Assembly (NCBI RefSeq): GCF_900291475.1
Contig: NZ_OLMM01000005.1
Span: forward strand, 366,592 to 430,591
Direction of reading: 5' to 3'
Length of the DNA: 64,000 nt
Origin: Acidaminococcus hominis
Lineage (GTDB): Bacteria; Bacillota; Negativicutes; Acidaminococcales; Acidaminococcaceae
Positions within the stretch are counted from its first letter, which is position 1. Each line of letters starts with the position of its first letter. Positions 61,279-64,000 of the stretch are shown here, in pieces. Under the pieces are notes generated by a model. It was not told where the DNA came from, did not search any database, and saw nothing but the letters and a program-made list of their open reading frames with translations. The translations under genes and the position numbers were made by a program.

Positions 61279-61890
61279 ATGCAAAAAAGAAACTGGAAGG
61301 GCCTGTGGGCCCTGATACTGGGACTGGTACTGCTTTTCGCTGCAGGCTGCGGGGAGAGTTCTTCTGCCAGCCAGCCGGCTGCCCAGGCAGCCAAGGCTGT
61401 AAATCAACAGAGTGCCGGCAGCCATATCCTCATCGCTTATTATTCCCATACGGGAACTACCCGGGCAGCTGCAGAGAAAATTCATCAGCTGGTGGGCGGG
61501 GACCTGGTAGAATTGCAGCCGGAGAAACCCTATCCGGCCGACCATCAGGAGCATCTGCAAATGGTCATCAAGGAAATTGAAAGCAATGCCCGGCCCAAGC
61601 TGAAAACCAAAATCGACCATATGGAACAGTACGATACCGTATTTGTGGGCTATCCCATCTGGGATTATCAGGCACCGTTGATGATGAACACCTTTTTGGA
61701 ATCCTACGACCTTTCCGGGAAAAAAGTGGTGCCCTTTTGTACCAGCGGCGGCTATCCCATTGAAAAAAGTGTGGGCATCCTAGAGGCTTCGGCCAAAGGA
61801 GCCCAAGTGACAGAGGGCCTGCGCTACAGCGGCAGTGAGCAGGAATTGCGGGATTGGCTGGCCAAGGTTGGCGTTCCCCTCAAAAAATAA
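61279..61890 (+). CDS. Flavodoxin-like lipoprotein
   Basis: A 203-residue flavodoxin with an export signal. The signal sequence ends AAGC with Cys24 as the likely lipidation site, and a short linker (to about 46) follows. The FMN phosphate loop YYSHTGTTRAAAEKI (about 54-68), VFVGYPIWDYQAPLMMNTF (about 118-136) and FCTSGGYPIEKSVG resemble the long-chain-like flavodoxins linked to quinone or disulfide reduction. TGGAGGCAGG precedes the ATG. Placing a flavodoxin outside the membrane raises the question of its electron donor. Confidence 0.85.
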   Translation: MQKRNWKGLWALILGLVLLFAAGCGESSSASQPAAQAAKAVNQQSAGSHILIAYYSHTGTTRAAAEKIHQLVGGDLVELQPEKPYPADHQEHLQMVIKEIESNARPKLKTKIDHMEQYDTVFVGYPIWDYQAPLMMNTFLESYDLSGKKVVPFCTSGGYPIEKSVGILEASAKGAQVTEGLRYSGSEQELRDWLAKVGVPLKK

Positions 61891-61917
61891 AAACAGTGCC
61901 GGAGACAGCGCAAAAAT

Positions 61918-61950
61918 TGGCAGGAGGGAATTTACCCTCCTGCTTTTTTT
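61918..61950 (+). terminator. Terminator after the flavodoxin-like lipoprotein gene
   Basis: GCAGGAGGG, loop AATTTA, CCCTCCTGC, then TTTTTTT. Confidence 0.92.
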
Positions 61951-61975
61951 GCGAAATTGTCTGGGAAAATCGGGA

Positions 61976-62004
61976 TTTACAACGGGCTTGAGAAGGCGTA
62001 CTCT
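61976..62004 (+). promoter_or_regulatory. Promoter of the third cyclophilin-like lipoprotein gene
   Basis: TTTACA (61976-61981), a 17-nt spacer and TACTCT (61999-62004). The preceding ATCGGGATTTACA is a weaker version of the motif at the other two promoters. Confidence 0.5.
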
Positions 62005-62042
62005 ATGGCTGTAAAGGTTTCTTTCAGCAGGAGGGGAACAAC

Positions 62043-62564
62043 ATGGAAAGAAAATGGGGCGGCGCTTTACTAGGAGCGCTGCTGGCGCTGAGCCTTATGG
62101 CAGCAGGCTGTGCCGGTGAAAAAACGGCCAAGGCGGACCAGAAACAGACGGGCATCAAACAGGCTGCCCGGGTGCAGCAGAAGAATTGGCCGGGCGGCGT
62201 AATTAATCTCAGCCGGGCCCGGGTGCGGATTACCCTGGGGGACAAGGTGCTGTGGGCCTCGGTGGAGGATAATGCCACCACCCATGCCCTGGTAGGGGAA
62301 CTGCCCATCACCCTGGCCTTAAAGGACCTGGACGGGCAGACGGCGGTGTACTACCAGGATGTGGACCAGTTTCCCACGGACAATCTCCAGATGGGAGGCT
62401 ACAAGGCGGGGGATATCGTCTTCTGGCCGGAAAAGGACCGGTTTGTGCTGTTCTACAAAAGCGGCGGACCCCAGTTTACCGGGCAGGTACTGGGTCACGT
62501 AGAAGGCGATTTGCAGCTTTTGGCAGGAAATCAGCTGGCCACCTTTGATCTGTTTCTGCAATAG
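62043..62564 (+). CDS. Cyclophilin-like fold lipoprotein
   Basis: A 173-residue predicted lipoprotein with a signal ending AAGC (Cys23), a charged linker and the cyclophilin-like domain at about 55-172: VRITLGDKVLWASVEDNATTH... LPITLALKDLDGQ... YKAGDIVFWPEKDRFVLFYK... LGHVEGD. It is clearly a paralogue of the 60737 gene, so the pair looks like a local duplication. AGGAGGGGAAC precedes the ATG. It is the last gene of the cluster, under its own promoter. Confidence 0.8.
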   Translation: MERKWGGALLGALLALSLMAAGCAGEKTAKADQKQTGIKQAARVQQKNWPGGVINLSRARVRITLGDKVLWASVEDNATTHALVGELPITLALKDLDGQTAVYYQDVDQFPTDNLQMGGYKAGDIVFWPEKDRFVLFYKSGGPQFTGQVLGHVEGDLQLLAGNQLATFDLFLQ

Positions 62565-62579
62565 GTACCAAAGGCGCTG

Positions 62580-62616
62580 CAACGGGAGAAGTCTGCGTTG
62601 ACTTTTCCCGTTTTTT
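62580..62616 (+). terminator. Terminator after the third lipoprotein gene
   Basis: AACGGGAGAAGTC pairs with GACTTTTCCCGTT, then TTTTT. Its 3' arm holds the -35 of the rplU promoter. Confidence 0.88.
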
Positions 62617-62626
62617 GTTGTATAGT
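62598..62626 (+). promoter_or_regulatory. Promoter of rplU-prp-rpmA
   Basis: TTGACT (62598-62603), a 17-nt spacer and TATAGT (62621-62626), overlapping the preceding terminator. Confidence 0.8.
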
Positions 62627-62642
62627 ATAAAAAATAGTGTGA

Positions 62643-62704
62643 AACTCGCACTACCGCCCGGAGGGGTTCCTGAAACTCCGGAAGGAGTACCGTATTCGGC
62701 GAGT
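62643..62704 (+). promoter_or_regulatory. Ribosomal protein L21 leader RNA
   Basis: A closing stem AACTCGC/GCGAGTC encloses CCGCCCGGAGGGG and ACTCCGGAAGGAGT hairpins just before rplU. Shape and place match the L21 leader of Firmicutes, thought to allow autoregulation by L21. Assigned by pattern only. Confidence 0.7.
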
Positions 62705-62726
62705 CTTGGATGAGGGAGGTGCAAAC

Positions 62727-63038
62727 ATGTACGCAATTATTCGTACCGGCGGCAAACAATACCGCGTCAGTGAAGGTGATGTGCTGAACATCGAAAAACT
62801 GAACGTTGAAGAAGGCCAGGAAGTCGTTTTTGACGATGTTCTGACTGTAGTCAACGACGGCGATGTAAAGGTAGGCAATCCTACTGTTGCAGGCGCTAAA
62901 GTAACTGCTAAAGTTGCTAAACAAGGCAAAGCTGATAAGATTTTTGTTTTCAAATACAGAGCAAAATCCAACTATCGCAAACGCCAGGGTCATCGTCAAC
63001 CGTATACTCAGGTTGAGATCACTTCTATCGAAGCATAA
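62727..63038 (+). CDS. rplU: 50S ribosomal protein L21
   Basis: A 103-residue L21. The start [18 protein letters not shown] and the end [19 protein letters not shown] are conserved. ATG 62727 lies 7 nt behind GAGGGAGGTG, so the earlier in-frame codons are excluded. It precedes prp by three bases, in the Firmicutes order rplU-prp-rpmA. Confidence 0.96.
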   Translation: MYAIIRTGGKQYRVSEGDVLNIEKLNVEEGQEVVFDDVLTVVNDGDVKVGNPTVAGAKVTAKVAKQGKADKIFVFKYRAKSNYRKRQGHRQPYTQVEITSIEA

Positions 63039-63041
63039 GTC

Positions 63042-63368
63042 ATGATTCAAGTAGATATTTACTACAACGATCAGGACAAAATCAGCGGGTACCGGGTTTC
63101 TGGACATGCCGATTCTAATCCGGAAGGGTTCGATCAGGTATGTGCGCTGGTATCCCTGGATACGCAGCTTCCCGTACTGGGCATGGAGCGTGTGCTCCGC
63201 CATAAAGTGCAGTGCGCTGTCGATGAGGCAGACGGAACGCTGGAAGTAAGACTGGAGGATGCTCCCAATGAGCAAACGGAAGTCCTGCTAAAGACCATGG
63301 TCTGCGGGCTTCAAGAGCTGAAACGGTATTATCCCCAGTATCTGACTACTGAAGAACACAGGAGGTGA
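63042..63368 (+). CDS. prp: Ribosomal-processing cysteine protease Prp
   Basis: A 108-residue cysteine protease that removes the N-terminal extension of ribosomal protein L27. The catalytic His is in [11 protein letters not shown] (about residue 21) and the Cys in [13 protein letters not shown] (about residue 33). There is no clear ribosome site; the start is 3 nt after rplU, so it relies on coupling. Its stop lies inside the ribosome site of rpmA. Confidence 0.92.
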   Translation: MIQVDIYYNDQDKISGYRVSGHADSNPEGFDQVCALVSLDTQLPVLGMERVLRHKVQCAVDEADGTLEVRLEDAPNEQTEVLLKTMVCGLQELKRYYPQYLTTEEHRR

Positions 63369-63373
63369 GCAAA

Positions 63374-63664
63374 GTGTTCGAATTGATTCTTCAATTACAC
63401 GCCCATAAAAAAGGTTCTGGTTCCACCCACAACGGCCGTGACTCCAACGCACAGCGTCTGGGTACGAAAGCTCATGATGGTCAGCTGGTAACTGCTGGTT
63501 CCATCATCGTTCGTCAACGTGGGACCCGTTTCCATATGGGTCAAAACGTAGGCATGGGTAAAGATTACACCATCTATGCAAAAGTTGCCGGCAAGGTTGC
63601 TTTTGAAAGAAGCGGTAAAGATCGTCGCTTGATCAGCGTTTACCCGGTTGAAGCCGAAGCATAA
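63374..63664 (+). CDS. rpmA: 50S ribosomal protein L27 with cleavable N-terminus
   Basis: A 96-residue L27 starting at GTG 63374, 8 nt after GGAGG; an in-frame GTG at 63365 lies inside that site. The start [20 protein letters not shown] carries the Prp target of the LQ-F/L-A type (here ILQLHA before HKKG). Cleavage there exposes the N-terminus that reaches the peptidyl transferase centre. The adjacent prp gene supports this. Confidence 0.95.
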   Translation: MFELILQLHAHKKGSGSTHNGRDSNAQRLGTKAHDGQLVTAGSIIVRQRGTRFHMGQNVGMGKDYTIYAKVAGKVAFERSGKDRRLISVYPVEAEA

Positions 63665-63670
63665 AATAAG

Positions 63671-63714
63671 AGAGGGGCTGCTGCAGAAAGCTTTTTGCAG
63701 TGGCTCCCTTTTTG
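63671..63714 (+). terminator. Terminator after rpmA
   Basis: AGAGGGGC..CTGCA pairs with TGCAG..GCTCCCT, followed by TTTTTG. Confidence 0.82.
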
Positions 63715-63747
63715 TCATGCTGCAGAAGCAGGGGAAAGGGAAGGATT

Positions 63748-64000
63748 ATGGAAGCCAAAGAACGGGAACAGGTACGCGCCTATGTGGGCGCAGGCTTGCA
63801 GAGCCTATGGCAGGATAATACGGAAGATGCCCAGGGCAATGTAATGTGGGCCCAGCTGGCCCTTCAGGATCTGACCCAAGCCAAGCTCCTTCTGCCAGCC
63901 CAAGAGCTGGCGGCGCTGGACAAAACCCTTGAGAAATTGGGCAGGACCCCCAAACTGGCGGCCAATGCCCAGGACTCCCTTTTGGATCTGGAAGGCGTCC
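63748..64000 (+). CDS. Unknown protein, 5' part only
   Basis: An open frame from ATG 63748 behind GGGAAGGA runs off the window after 84 codons. The visible part is helical, rich in Ala, Leu and Gln (MEAKEREQVRAYVGAGLQSL..., AQELAALDKTLEKLGRTPKL), with no motif I recognise. Its place after rpmA is where Bacillus has spo0B and then obg, but I see no clear Spo0B similarity. Confidence 0.6.
   Translation, partial: MEAKEREQVRAYVGAGLQSLWQDNTEDAQGNVMWAQLALQDLTQAKLLLPAQELAALDKTLEKLGRTPKLAANAQDSLLDLEGV

Noticed and set aside
1-64000. CRISPR arrays, insertion sequences, prophage, integrase or attachment sites
   Set aside because: No regularly spaced repeats, transposase, integrase or phage genes were found; gene order and codon style are even throughout.

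Overview
The window reads as an ordinary chromosomal segment of a diderm Firmicute (Negativicutes), most like Acidaminococcaceae. The genus is my inference from gene content and style. Firmicute traits are tRNA-sensing T-box leaders (three here), L10 and L21 leader RNAs, GatCAB, two-subunit GlyQS, and an L27 with a cleavable N-terminus next to its protease Prp. Outer-membrane traits are a TolC/NodT-type efflux factor, an ArnT-like lipid-sugar transferase and a WaaE/KdtX-like LPS-core glycosyltransferase. I see no insertion sequence, prophage, integrase or CRISPR array.

Layout. 1-3630: end of tuf, then rpmG-secE-nusG-rplK-rplA-(L10 leader)-rplJ-rplL. 3700-8480: a T-box, a cysteine-rich leader ORF and metNIQ, then an M20 amidohydrolase and a UPF0756 membrane protein. 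8530-9730 (minus): DUF3793 protein and flavodoxin behind a strong promoter with palindromic operators. 9760-16400: five-gene tripartite ABC efflux operon. 16440-17555: M20 peptidase. 17690-24545: trp T-box and complete trpEGDCFBA. 24600-28400: LCP protein, ArnT-like transferase and a small unknown protein, with two candidate small RNAs. 28600-34750: three LysR regulators, an UlaG-like metallo-hydrolase, a threonine synthase and an AEC transporter. 34900-38200: two phosphoesterases, tRNA-Gln, tRNA-Glu, an orphan FecCD permease and a flavin reductase-like protein. 38260-42410: ppsA, a CcpN-like regulator and ppsR. 42450-46089: dnaG-rpoD. 46096-49200: tRNA-Met-like gene, LTA-synthase-like sulfatase and LPS-type glycosyltransferase. 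49200-52400: a very compact glycine T-box and glyQS. 52400-53941 (minus): small acetyltransferase and a Cys/Met-metabolism PLP enzyme. 54090-57540: gatCAB ending in a very large hairpin. 57600-62620: SGNH hydrolase, three cyclophilin-like lipoproteins, one flavodoxin-like lipoprotein and a LysR regulator. 62600-64000: L21 leader, rplU-prp-rpmA and the start of an unknown gene.

How the parts work together. Aminoacyl-tRNA supply controls sulfur amino acid import, tryptophan synthesis and glycyl-tRNA synthesis through T-boxes. PEP synthase sits with a CcpN-like repressor gene and its own regulatory kinase/phosphotransferase, and a perfect palindrome overlaps the ppsA -10 box. The flavodoxin operon looks like a metal- or redox-responsive unit.

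Most worth a second look: (1) an apparent cysteine T-box followed by a 37-codon ORF with CC..CC..C codons overlapping metN by ATGA; (2) a glyQS T-box whose Stem I is only about 45 nt, keeps a kink-turn and shows GGC in its apical loop; (3) the surface lipoprotein cluster of cyclophilin-like and flavodoxin-like proteins with a shared 16-bp promoter motif; (4) a roughly 120-nt near-palindrome after gatB whose arm differences are mostly T/C, so G-U pairs keep the fold; (5) ppsR with no ATG/GTG/TTG start able to give a full-length protein.
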